Positions 22,501-33,369 of a stretch of 64,000 bases of DNA are shown here, one piece after another (the stretch's first letter is position 1; each line of letters opens with the position of its first letter). The notes beneath the pieces are model-generated. The model did no database searches and was not told the origin of the DNA. It saw only the letters and a program-made list of their open reading frames with translations. This DNA is from Bugula neritina (taxonomy: Eukaryota > Bryozoa > Gymnolaemata > Cheilostomatida > Bugulidae), in assembly GCA_964035545.1 (NCBI GenBank), contig OZ037766.1, positions 2,662,501 to 2,726,500 on the forward strand. Reading direction: 5' to 3'. Made by a program: the position numbers and the translations under genes.

Positions 22501-25426
22501 CAGCTACAGGTGTACATACCAAGGGTAAGGCTCCTTGAACTAATATTGTGCGTTTCAGCTAAGCAGGAAAAAGCTGTGAGAAGAAAAATCTTACACGATA
22601 AGAAGGCCTTTAACACGTCCATAGTCCTGGCGTCTGTGAATATCCCCAACGTGAGTAGTAGTCAGGAGAGAGACGAGTTTATAGAGAAAGCGTTACTCAA
22701 CGTGGACATACAGACAGACGGAGGGCCCGAGGGAATCATAACTCCTCATCTACTAGAGCAGCTTTTACAGTATGCTCCAGATCAAGATGAAGTAAGAATG
22801 ACATGAAATGTTATGAGCAACTTTGATAGTGTAGATATTACCTGTGTACACAGCAAGTTTTAGTCCAGTGCTTGGGTTGACCATACCACACATGAGGGTC
22901 AACACAAAGCTCTTGTTATAACAAGTCAACACATGTATGGATATCTGTTTCTAAACATATATTTTGTATAAATACATTGAGTATAGATCAGGTTTGTCAG
23001 CAGCAGCTAAAGTAGTATAACTCCAATATCATGTCTGTTCATGCAGTAAAAATGTGTCTCTAGAATCCTCAGGTATTCAACATTTTAACAAACTTTACTA
23101 GCCATTTTCTTCAAGGTTAGATTACAAATTGTTTTAATAATTGAGGGTTATGCATGGCCATACACCCATACATAACCTCCCACAACTATAAACACACAAC
23201 ACAGCTTATAAATGTTACGTGTATAATGTTTTTACCATGAGTTATAGTCTTATACACTGTCTACTGTAATCTGTGTAGATTGCCCTCTACATGAATTATG
23301 ACGGTGACTTGAGTAACCTAAACGAAGTAGATCGGTTCTGTCACAGAATGGTTAGGATTCCAGGCTACCTGGATAGACTGAGGTCTATGCTTTTTAAAAC
23401 CACATTCGATGAGAAATGCGCTGAAGTAGAAAAGGTAGAACATATAATTTCTCACAGATTTTGAATCCTTGTTATATTTTATAACTTCACCAAAGATATT
23501 ATATTTGATGACTTGTGACTTGCAAAGTATGTATATTTTTTCATATAACATCACACAATGCCAGAAGTCCTTCTCTATTAAACTAAGACACACATTGCTG
23601 TAGAGTCTGGTGGTGATAAAGGAGGCATCTGAACAGATTATCCAGAGTAGGGCGTTTGCAAAGATACTAGAGTTGGTGTTGGCTATGGGCAATCAGCTGA
23701 ATAAAGCCAGCGACAAGCCTACAGCCTCTGCCTTCAAGGTCGCTTCTCTCAATCAGGTGAAGTTCTTTAGTCTTTTGACAGGCTTTACACCACTTACTGG
23801 TAGTCAGAGTTTTTATAGCGGTACAAAAAATGGTTGAAGCTGAAAAACTTTCATTGGATTTTGGTTTTTACTGGAAATGGCGTACTTTTTGAAATAGTAA
23901 ATAAATCAGGGATAGAAAATTTATACTGTACAGTGTACAGCTTTGAGAAATAATAAATATAACAGAATATCCCTATGATGATCTAACTACTTTGGTGACA
24001 TGTTTAAGTTTTTACCTAGTTGGAACAAATGCAAAGCTATTATACTTTACAAGTTGCTTGGGGTTGATATATTCAATTCTAAACAACATCTTGCCACAAC
24101 CTTATCACTTGGAACCATTACAGCTGGACTCAACTAAGACAATGGACAAGAAGAAGAGTTTCCTAGACGTGTTGGTGCAAGCTGTTCATGAGAAATTTCC
24201 TCATCTCCTCTCTACTTCAGCTGAACTAAGCCAAGTGTCCTCAGCAGAACGTAGTAAGTGATTATAGGAAACCATCCTTCACCTTAGACTGCACCGCAGT
24301 ATAAGTATAAAAATAGGCTGTAAAAAGTGTTTATACTTTAATAATTTGGCAATTTTGTTAGAAATAAAACTGTGTCGATTAAACTTTACATCACAAAGCG
24401 TGTTACAGATGAAAATCTGTGAAATTAAATTATGTTGGTTGTAATTATTCAAATTTGCTACGAAACCATTGTTAAATAGAATTTTTTCAATAGTGTCGAT
24501 TTATTTATTGTATTTATGTCTTTAGTTCATTATCAAGATATTGGAAAAGAAATTACTGAACTTCAGCTAGTGCTAAAGGTTAGTAACTTTGGTGGATTTA
24601 GTTAGTGGAAAGACAACTTTACATAGTTTGACATTTTCTCTGCTGTCAAAAGTGTGATTCCCTGCCCATAGAAAAATGCTGAGTTAAAATATTGAATAAA
24701 ATGCTTAGATGTTTTAAAACAGTTTCATGTTGCAGAAAACGCTGTTTAGAGCTGGATGTAATAAAAATCTTATGTTACTAGTTTGCTGTGAGTTTAAAGT
24801 GTGCTAAATAAAACTGGTGTTGGTTTATGGTCGCTATCCCTGTAAGAATCCCTGACGAAAAGTGCATGAGCTAAGTACAGCACATTTTCTATTATATAGC
24901 AAAGAAGTGATTATAACTGAATGCTCCTTCTTACATCACCAATGACCTTAACCAGGATTTGAACCACTTAGTATCACTATGCCAGTGATCTAACCACTGT
25001 AGACCGTGGCTGCTCTCCTTAAAGTATGCTAAATACTGTTGAAATATTGTATCAATAAAGTAATAATTTAATTTGCAGAGAATAAGTGAGACAATGGATC
25101 AGCTGTCGGCTGACGCTAAGCACTACGCAGCAGAAGACAGTTTCCAGGAGGTGATGGAGCACTTCGTCTGCTCTGCTGAAGATGCCATGCAACATCTGAA
25201 ACGTCTGCAAAGTGACACTGAAGAGCAGGTGTCCCGGATGCTAGTCTACTTGGGAGAGAAAGCCAAGAGTACTGATAGTAAAACTATATTCTCTACAATC
25301 AGCACTTTCCTGGCCAAGTTTGACAACTCCCACAGGTTGTACGTACGCAAGATAGAAGCGGACTTGCTTTCTCCCCGCTCTCCTGGCAGCGATGTTAGTC
25401 AGTTTATTGGTGGACTTTCTTCCTAA
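7595..25426 (+). CDS. GRID2IP: Delphilin homologue: PDZ / harmonin-N / formin scaffold
   Basis: Twenty-two exons join in frame to 1345 residues: 7595-7970, 9443-9645, 10370-10524, 10816-10983, 11278-11448, 12046-12164, 12820-12989, 13480-13550, 16957-17135, 17381-17531, 18052-18200, 18405-18518, 19036-19194, 20282-20666, 21311-21486, 21739-21957, 22559-22791, 23279-23434, 23604-23756, 24124-24253, 24526-24578, 25079-25426. Domains in order are PDZ1 (about 7-79), PDZ2 (84-165), harmonin-N-like HN1 (from 194), PDZ3 (about 303-395), HN2 (455-520), HN3 (555-625), a Ser/His-rich linker, FH1 proline runs (about 900-931) and FH2 (about 940-1330, KRLNWE near its start, AMGNQLN in the core). FH2 domains act on actin. 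Vertebrate delphilin scaffolds the glutamate receptor delta-2 at synapses through PDZ; the partner here is unknown. An in-frame TAA 15 bases upstream supports the start. The exon 11 donor (18200) is the least certain junction. Exons 12 and 14 abut tandem arrays. Confidence 0.9.
8705..8895 (+). mobile_element. Possible LINE 3' tail remnant
   Basis: A GC-richer segment (CACTTGGGCCCCGTTCC ... ACATGGGCCCCCATCTTG) is followed by an AT-rich stretch, a T-run and GGAAATAAAGAAAACAAAC. That layout resembles the 3' UTR and tail of a non-LTR retrotransposon. A similar ending (GGAAATAAAGCAAACAAAAC) occurs near 12395-12416 in another intron of the same gene. No reverse-transcriptase coding is present. This is a pattern-based suggestion only. 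Confidence 0.35.
13814..16691. mobile_element. TTAA-flanked fold-back region in delphilin intron 8
   Basis: The 15-base arms AGGATTGCTCTATCT (13814-13828) and AGATAGAGCAATCCT (16677-16691) are perfect inverted repeats, each flanked by TTAA (13810-13813 and 16692-16695). Inside, 13851-14229 is diverged but clearly similar to the reverse complement of 15751-15963. Shared words are AATAGACCCTTTTCA at the outer end and GACCTTTCAACT at the inner end. This large palindromic structure explains why intron 8, at about 3.4 kb, is the gene's longest. TTAA flanks suggest a piggyBac-like target, but the terminal bases are not the usual CCC start. Nested insertions are likely. No transposase ORF was found. 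Confidence 0.5.
18519..18902 (+). repeat. 23-bp array starting at the exon 12 donor of delphilin
   Basis: Immediately after exon 12 (ends 18518) the donor GTGAGT opens a long degenerate array of TGAGTCATAGTAAGAGTGAGTAG-type units of about 23 bases, which ends near 18902. GTGAGT-like words recur in most units. It is intronic. Confidence 0.85.
20661..21140 (+). repeat. 24 x 20-bp array of 5' splice sites at delphilin exon 14
   Basis: Twenty-four 20-base units ACCTGAGTAAGTTACATAAT run without a gap, each containing GAGTAAGT. The first unit straddles the end of exon 14: the exon closes with ATAATACCTGA, and the genuine donor is the GTAAGT at 20667. Units 11-17 (20861-21000) and 18-24 (21001-21140) are the same ordered set of seven variants, so a 140-bp block was duplicated. 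Use of any later copy would add an in-frame GAG TAA, so only the first donor is productive. Confidence 0.95.
24940..25021 (-). mobile_element. tRNA-derived SINE fragment
   Basis: On the minus strand the sequence reads GCCACGGTCTACAGTGGTTAG (A-box-like, first 20 bases most informative), then CACTGGC, and about 35 bases later GGTTCAAATCC, a one-mismatch B box (GGTTCGANTCC). The spacing is that of a tRNA. The stems do not pair well enough for a functional tRNA. It lies in delphilin intron 21. Confidence 0.55.
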
Positions 25427-26133
25427 CAACCTAGCAATGGTGTCTAGCAGCCCTCAAACTCCAGTTTAGATCTCATTCTATGAAATGAACTTGTTTAGCT
25501 CACTTTTATTTGTTTTTTTGTATTAGTTTGCTCAAGTTTTATTTTGCATTTCTTAAAATGTATTTAACTTTCCACTTGGTGTGAAGCCATTTATATATCA
25601 ACGTATATTTCTATTTCGGTTTATTTTTATATTATAGTTTAGAATTCAATCTCTTATGAATGCACAAGCAATATTGGACATCAAGTTATCAGTTATAGCA
25701 TAATTCTGCACAGTATATAGTTTTATACCTTCTACACAATCTCTATGCATCACTTTATTCTGTATATTTGCTGAGTTTCTAGTCCTGCCTTATCAAATTA
25801 TTTATATAGAATATTTTTGCTATTTTGGTGTTGCAATAACTACTTCATATATGTGTGTTATGTGATAAATATTATACATAATTTTTTTTCTTTAGTATAA
25901 CATTTATCACATTTTAAATTATAAACTATTAGCAATAGATATATTTCAAAGGTAACACATTTCCATTTATTTTTCAAAAAATCCAGCGGGCAACAATAAT
26001 CACTAGAAAAATAGCCTAGGAAATCCTAAAAAGTCTGTTAAATATAAATGCCAGCAGGGAGATCTAGCAGTAACCCAGGCTTAACAGAGTCCAACGAGAT
26101 GGTGGGAGAGGACGAGGGTCTATGTAGTCTTAT
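25427..26133. other. Intergenic: convergent 3' ends of delphilin homologue and SUCLG1
   Basis: About 700 AT-rich bases hold the two facing 3' UTRs. No exon or repeat stands out. Confidence 0.5.
25966..25971 (-). promoter_or_regulatory. Polyadenylation signal candidate for SUCLG1
   Basis: TTTATT on the plus strand is AATAAA on the minus strand, about 165 bases past the SUCLG1 stop codon. The call rests on position only. Confidence 0.4.
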
Positions 26134-29100
26134 TCACAACTTCCCAGCTGCCTTCATTGCCTACAATAACACATAACATGTACAACAAAGAGGAACAGGT
26201 ACACTGGATGGGAAAACTTTCAAAAAATATCAAATTAGATCAATAGTGTTTGAAATGATTACAAAGCATTTCAAGAGCTTCCAGCTTTCTTCAATACCAA
26301 GGCCATAAAAACGGAAATGGTCACAATTTCCAAAGACTATATACAAAAGTTATTGAATGCTTAAGGTAACCTTGTACATGCTGAATGTCAATATATTCTG
26401 ATTTACACACATAACTTCAACTGACAATAATGAAAACTCATATTGATAGGTATTGCATAGCATTGATGGATATTATATACCATTGATAGGTATTGTATAC
26501 CACTTTCACTCACTTCAACCATGGTTGTTCCCATCTCTGCCGGGTTCATTGTGACATGCACATTTGCATGCTCCAATGCCTTAATTTTTTCAGTAGCTCC
26601 TCCTTTTCCGCCGGCAATGATAGCGCCAGCATGGCCCATACGTCTGCCAGGTGGGGCAGTTAGACCAGCTATAAAGGCAGCAACTGGCTTGGCATCAGGT
26701 CCCTGAGGATACAGCAGGTTAGAGAGTAATACTAACATGGAGAGACACACAATAGCTGACTAATATAAAAAACAAACCCACAATGTTGTTACAGCTCAGT
26801 GAGGAATCCTACATTTAAAATGGATATTAAAGACATTAAACTCTGCTGATAGAGCTATGCCCACATAATTTTAGTGAACATGAAATGCCCCCAATGGAAC
26901 TGTGTGACAGCACTTACAGAGTTGTGAGCTACCAGGTATTCTGCTGCCCTCTCCTCTGCCTGTCCACCAATCTCTCCAATTAACACAATACCTGAAACAC
27001 CACGTCACGCTACAGTCACAACATTACCAATAGTATTGCTAGAGAGACTGATAGCATGCAGGTATGCTTAAAATGTATATTATAGTAATTTGGGTTCATT
27101 TGAAGATACAGAAATATGATATAAACAATCAAACATCCGAATGCTCCCAATCTGAACAGCTAAAAACCTGCTGAATTCAGCCAAGTTACTCAACTCCAGA
27201 TAACCGACTAAATTTAATTATGAACCAATCCAGCTCCAACACACGGTTGACATGTAACAGCTAGGTACCCTAACTATGGTCATAAGCTAGCAATGACTTT
27301 TGTTTTAATATTATATGAAGTGGTGCTTGTTTGTAATTTATCTTACCTTCTGTTTTTGGATCAGCTAAAAAGACTTCTAGACAGTCTATGAAGTTGGTTC
27401 CATTGAAAGGATCGCCACCGATTCCAACACACAAAGTTTGTCCCAGTCCGGCATGCGTTGTCTGGTGGACTGCTTCATAGGTCAGAGTGCCTGAACGCGA
27501 CACAATACCAATTCTACCAGCTTGATGGATATGTCCAGGCATAATACCAATCTTACATTCTCCTGGCTGTATAAATATCATAACACGGTTATACCTACAA
27601 TTCAATTACTGGCAGATCTTAGGTTTCATGAGTATTATTAACAACACCTACCCTGATGATTCCGGGACAGTTGGGGCCTATTAGTCTAGTTTTATTCTGT
27701 CTCAAGAGTTTATGTTTCACCCTCACCATATCCTGCTGAGGTATGCCTTCCGTTATGGCAACAACTAAACCTATTTCTGCGTCTATAGCTTCTACTATAG
27801 CCGCTGCAGCAAACTTTGGCGGCACATATATCACAGATGCATCGCAGTTTGTGGCATCTTTGGCCTAAAACAACATTCCCCATACATGTACATTACATTC
27901 ACTGCTCACGAAATTTGTTAGCTGATGGAGAATTTAGCTCAACAAACACAGGTCACAGTAGTGTAGTCCAATGACTACTAAGAATAAGATACTAGATGCA
28001 CATTTGTCAAAGAGCTGAAGAGTTGAGAAAAACTGTAAATAAAATTGGCAAAAATTCTTCATGTGCAGTTTCATGTATATGTGCACTCTAATTGAAAAAT
28101 AAAGGGTAAATTGATTTGCATGCATTATTACACAATACCCAAGGGAAAGTAACTCTCTTGAGCAACACAAGATATTTATTTCAAGTAGATGTGTGCTCTG
28201 TGCCATACTCTCTATATATTATAATATTTATAGCCTGAGTTCTAGTACTAAACACGAGTTTTGGGGGTCATTTCACACCCACCATATTTATGCAAAACTA
28301 GACATGCAAATTACTCAGAAGGCCACAAAAATTCTTCCCTTCATGAAAGCGAAGAGCTCACCTGTTGCACCGTGTCATATACAGGAAGACCTAAATGTGA
28401 GGAGCCACCTTTGCCTGGAGTCGTACCCCCCACCATATTAGTGCCATACTCAATTGCTTGCTCGCTGTGAAAAGTTCCCTGTTTTCCCGTGAAACCCTGG
28501 CATATCACTTTTGTATTTTTATTAATATTCAGATTAGGTCTGGTTTCTGTGTATATACTCCGCAAACATGACCGAAAAGGTTGCCCTAAAAGAAATATTG
28601 ATCTGGTTTAAAAAGATTCTTAGTCAAAGAAATTTGAGTTTGCTCATCATCACAATCCACGTGATGATTGGAGAATAAGTATTTTATATGAATTATGAAT
28701 GTTGATGCCTTGAACTATGCTGATAACATGGATACTTGATAGCTTTCAACATAATTATAAATATAAGACATCAATTTCAAAGCGATTACAACCAGTACAA
28801 CATGCATTGACATCATCAATCACCCAGCTGAGGTTTGACCCTTCAACTTATAGTTAATAACTTATAGTTATTATCATTATGTTTGCAAAGCATACACCTC
28901 CAAGAGTAAGAGTAACTGTAAGTCTAACCTGTAACCACCAGAACAGAGTGTTACATCCTAGCTTTCAGTAATTATAGATATACATATAAAATTAAAGTTA
29001 TACCAAATAGTTATAGTAATACTAATACTAATAGTAATAATAATTAAGTAATACTAATAGTAATAGTAATACGGTAAATGTAAGTAATACTAATATTTCT

Positions 29101-29515
29101 AGTAATATTAATACTAATACTAATAGTAATACTAATAGAATAAGAATGTAATCATTCTTATTTTTGTACTTGTAATTACTAATATTATTATCTATTAGTA
29201 TTAAGTATTAATAAAATTAACTACAGTGCCACAGTGTGAGTGTCACTGACATGACCGGTGAGTGAAAGACTAAGAGACAGAGTAAGAGTTACACTCACGT
29301 CACAGTGACCGACTCCGAGTATCCGCTTGAGCCAGACTTTTATTTTTAAAATACAACTAATACTAATAATGTCCTAGTGCTATTATTAAATTAATTGAGC
29401 TGCATTGATCAGCATGCACACCAAAAGCATCTTCAGAAATTACCACAGTTACATAGTCTCCTGCAAATGCTATTATCTTACCAGTAATTCTATATGCCGA
29501 CCGGAGAGCTGCCAT
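26134..29515 (-). CDS. SUCLG1: Succinate-CoA ligase alpha subunit, mitochondrial
   Basis: Seven exons join to 326 residues: 29482-29515, 28362-28585, 27652-27864, 27347-27566, 26918-26991, 26514-26702 and 26134-26160. The enzyme interconverts succinyl-CoA and succinate with ADP or GDP phosphorylation in the TCA cycle, as an alpha-beta dimer. The N-terminus ([20 protein letters not shown]) is basic and lacks acidic residues, as expected of a mitochondrial targeting peptide. Family motifs seen are [18 protein letters not shown] (CoA-binding domain), [26 protein letters not shown] and [16 protein letters not shown]. The His of that last motif (residue 279) is the phosphohistidine in the family. 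The last coding exon supplies only AMKAAGKL. Exon 1 is a 34-nt coding exon, so the start rests on phase fit and targeting character. The gene is head-to-head with GOLGA7 and tail-to-tail with the delphilin homologue. Confidence 0.95.
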
Positions 29516-30615
29516 GTTGATTATCACGTGATGTGGCAACAGCCAGTGAATTTGCATAGACACTCATCTATAGCCTGTGCACCAACAGCTATCGGTTCTC
29601 ATTTTACGAACTTGCTCTAAGTTATAGTTCTGTGAAGGGCGAGACGCAAATTTTGCGGAAGATAATCAGCTAATATAAATAATAATTAATATTATTCTGT
29701 TAGTAGAAATACAATTTAATTCTACTAATACTAATAGTAATAGTAACACTAATACTAATAGTAGTTAATGAAACTCAAACTGTCAATGAAGTGCAATTTA
29801 TATAAAATTATATTAAGTTGAATTAAGTATGTTCTAGTATTGTCAACTTGAACTTACTTTACTAACACTATGACTATCACTATGACTATGAGTTTCAGTC
29901 TATGACTAACACTAACAGTAACTCTGTCTAACTCTTAAGTGACAATAAGTCTTGATAATTGAAGTTGAACTTGAAGTTGATACTCTATCATATTCATTGA
30001 TAGTCATAGTGATAGTCAAAGCCATACTAATACTCATACTGATAGCAATTCTAATACTAATACTAATAGTAATAGTAATACTAATTGTAAAACTAAATTA
30101 GTAAATTTGTAATTCAAATTGAATTTGAAATTGTCACTAGTAGTATTACTAGTAGTAGTATTTTTCATTTTCATTTTGGTTGTTTACTGTAACTGTTGTT
30201 AAAACTAAATAAAATTGAAAGCTACAAATATAATATTACTATTAGTATTTATGTTAACAATGATATTATAATTATCATATTGCATTTGCTAATTATATTT
30301 ATAATTAACTTAAACTATCGTACTCTGCTCATCATCATCATTTTTTATAGTTATAGTCAATCACAATGACAATCATAATGTCATAGTCACACGTTAATAC
30401 TAATACTAATAGTAATAGTAATACTTGTACTAATTATAATAATATGAAAGGTATACTAATAGTAATAGTAATACTAATATTTAGTAATAAATAATAAGTA
30501 ATATTAGTAGTAATAACTTATAGTAATACTAATAGTATTACTGTAATAGTAATAGACTAATAATACTAATACTAATAGTAATAGTAATCCTTATTCTTAT
30601 AGTTATACTTGAGAG
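28985..30615. repeat. Dispersed (TAATAC)n(TAATAG)n repeats
   Basis: Short blocks of TAATACTAATACTAATAG followed by TAATAG units recur at about 29013, 29050, 29108, 29725, 30052, 30393, 30455 and 30560, separated by ordinary AT-rich sequence. The order (TAATAC before TAATAG) is nearly always the same. The reverse complement has the same CT-to-GT layout, so each block is close to self-complementary. SUCLG1 exon 1 lies within this zone at 29482-29515. Confidence 0.8.
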
Positions 30616-31449
30616 GCAATTACTAACAGTAACCGTAACTTTTTAAATAACTATCTTGCAGTTTAAGTGAGACTTGGTGTGACTGTAGTGATGAGTTAAC
30701 CCAGCCGCCCCTGTGGTGTAATTGGTTACCGGGCCTGCTAACAATTACTGTCTAACTTAGTGTTATCATTAGATTTAGTCTTAACTTAACCAGTAGGCGT
30801 AGGCCCTTAAGCTTATGCCATAATATCACTCCAAGTTTATTCAAAGGTTCAAAGCTCTTTTAACTTCAAGTCTAAAGTAAATTACTGAATGTGACACTTA
30901 AGACAATGCTTGATAATTTTTTAATAGTAAAAGCTTGCTTCCAAACTGGATGTAAGCTACAACTAGGCTTTAATTTAAGTTGATACATTTTATGTGTTTT
31001 CATATTATTTGATTGCTTGCTTTCCCATACTTTCTTATGATATAAATTTGGAAATAGGAGAAAGTCGTAGCTTTAAAAAGTGTCCAATTATATCTCAAAG
31101 CAATTTGGAGCTTATATGAACTTGCAATCTGTATTGGGAACAACATTATGTAAATTGTCCAATATTAAATATTTCAACAGGCATTAACTTTGACATCTAT
31201 AGCAGGGTTTGGAGCCTGTGTTTCAAACTTTCAAACCTCCCTGGGCTATTAATCTTTCTGTGTAACAGTTGAAACTAAGTTCCTACAAAGTCAATAACAT
31301 GTGAACTAAAATAATTGAAAACATACATGGAAAAAATGATAAAAACTAGCTTTATGGGGTACACAACTCTCAAATTGTATTTAGCTGTGGGTAGTTTAGA
31401 CAGCCTTCCTTATTATTAATTATTATTTTCAATAGACTAAAAGAAGGAA
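29516..31449. other. Intergenic, divergent promoter region SUCLG1 / GOLGA7
   Basis: The first 130 bases next to SUCLG1 are less AT-rich and probably hold its promoter and 5' UTR. The rest is mostly the dispersed trinucleotide-like repeats up to about 30615, then plain AT-rich sequence. No further coding exon was seen. Confidence 0.5.
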
Positions 31450-33369
31450 ATGGATGAAGTTCCGGCTGGCTGTCTCAAAGTCTTCCTGCAAAGAGATTAC
31501 AGTGAAGGCATGGCAGTCAAGTTTGAGAGGGGTTTTCCACGCGAGCTTGAAGGGAGGGTAAGGGTTTCATTTATTTTTATAATCAGCTACATCTAAGACA
31601 GCTGATGGAAGCTAACAGAACATGTTAAACTTTATTCTCAATTGATGTCTCGAGTCTGTATTACCCCCAGTCATTCTCTGCATTCAGCAAGAATTATTAA
31701 GTTTGTTAAGAGAACAATGGCATTTTGTACAATATAATATGAAAATGAGAGGCAAAATGAAGCCTTTAGCTCTAAAGTACCAAGCAGAACCTAAAACAAA
31801 CGCTTGTATGATATTCATTGAGGCTAACCAGTTCAAGTTGCTATTCTTTCAAATATTATCTCTAGTTGTTAAGTTGTAACCAGATGAATGACCTTGGAGT
31901 TGTGTGCTTCCTGAATCATTTACTCCCAACAAATTAAATACCAATTAGTTGAAGTCTGTGAGCAAAAGTTTAGCCTACAAATTTGAAATGGTTCTTTGAA
32001 ACCAAACTGACCAGCAGGAGAAGTAGTTTTGCTGGCTCCAGCAGTTACTTGTAGCATCTGTAGGACATATTTCTGCTGTTTTAACATACTTGATTAGATA
32101 TTGTATGCTGCTTTGTATGTCTTGAAATAATTGTTGCCAATGTAAATATGCATTTTTGAAGCTACCCAAGTCTATTAATATTGGTAGACAATGTTGGTTA
32201 CAATCAGTATAATTATTTCTATATTGTTAAAAAAATGGAATTTGATTAGAATAAATAAGTATAATCGTGTCTAAACTCTAATAGATGCATTATGCAATGG
32301 TGGAGGATTTATTTTAGCCCTGTTTGTGTCCTATACTGTTGAATATAGGTTTTCAATCTTTGACATATTTTGTTGATTAAAATCAGCAAATCCATAGCTT
32401 TCTAATTAGACTGTAGACTATTGCTGGATAGAAGAACATTTTCAACATTGATCTGTTTGCAATGTCAGCATACCTGTGTTCACAGATTCTTAGAGAACAA
32501 TTTGAGCAAACTATTGATCATATCAACAGCCTATACAAACAGGCTGAGGACCTAACATGTGCCTCATGTTGTGAAGGGTGCTTTGCCTGCCTCACCTCAT
32601 ATATCTTCCTATGCTGCATGAAGACGCACTACGAAAAGGTTAGTAGCAATACTAGCTAATTGTAATAGTGTTGATAGTTTTGTGCTTTTTATGATGCTAA
32701 TTAAAACTTTCCCGTAATCAAATCACGCAAGTTTTATAATAAAAAACACTATAATAAACCAGCCTTCCCACCATGACCATTGTACAATGTAGGTAACTAG
32801 TAATTTGTTACGGACCAAGACACCACCTCTCCACGCATTTTCTTTTTATCAAGCAAACAACCCATTATACGCTATTATAACTCATTATTCATTGTAACTG
32901 CGCAATTTATCACTGGCTTTGTTGTTAGATCTATTTCTGTTTAACGGCTCCTAATTCATCGAAGCCATGATAGTATAGTGGTTAGTACTTCGCGTTGTGG
33001 CCGCGAAAACCCAGGTTCGAATCCTGGTCATGGCATTTTTGTTTTCGCATGGTTTTTTTTTCTAATAATTTTTTCACTCAACATTATTGAAAATTTAATT
33101 CAATTATTGTATAACATAACCTATTTTATGTTTGCAACCTGTTGTGATCTGCTTTTTGTCATTTATTGCACCTAATAATTTTTACAGTCATTATTTATAT
33201 TTTATATTAGAAAACTAAAGAAGCCAGGGATTATATTGATGAACAAAATGACACTATATACAGACCCAAAAATTTATATATAGTGGATCCCATGCTAAGA
33301 GGCCTGAGAGTCATAGAGATTATACTATTGAATACTGGGTCTGCCCAACCTGGCACCCTCTCTATTTGA
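31450..33369 (+). CDS. GOLGA7: Golgin subfamily A member 7 (palmitoyltransferase accessory protein)
   Basis: Three exons, all phase 0 (31450-31557, 32486-32638, 33211-33369), encode 139 residues, against 137 in human. The KVFLQRDYSEG start, FPRELEGR, the cysteine-rich core (CEGCFACLTSY) and the C-terminal DPMLRGLRVIEI are hallmarks of the GOLGA7/Erf4 family. The protein lacks a membrane segment, is itself palmitoylated on core cysteines in mammals, and partners DHHC9-type (and DHHC5-type) palmitoyltransferases that modify Ras at the Golgi and plasma membrane. The start codon is the first ATG in the open exon. Intron 2 carries a same-strand tRNA-His gene. The 3' neighbour is convergent. Confidence 0.95.
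32964..33035 (+). tRNA. tRNA-His (GTG)
   Basis: The acceptor stem GCCATGA (32964-32970) pairs with TCATGGC (33028-33034), followed by discriminator A at 33035. The anticodon stem TCGCG/CGCGA encloses loop TTGTGGC with anticodon GTG at 32997-32999. The T arm is CCAGG TTCGAAT CCTGG. The A and B boxes are intact and a T-run (33036-33040) follows as a pol III terminator. The genomic base before position 1 is A, so the tRNA-His-specific G-1 would be added after transcription, as in other eukaryotes. It lies in GOLGA7 intron 2, same strand. Confidence 0.97.

Noticed and set aside
30705-30770. tRNA-like D-arm (GGTGTAATTGGTTACC) between SUCLG1 and GOLGA7
   Set aside because: There is no B box, anticodon arm or acceptor pairing nearby. 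At most it is a truncated SINE or tRNA fragment.
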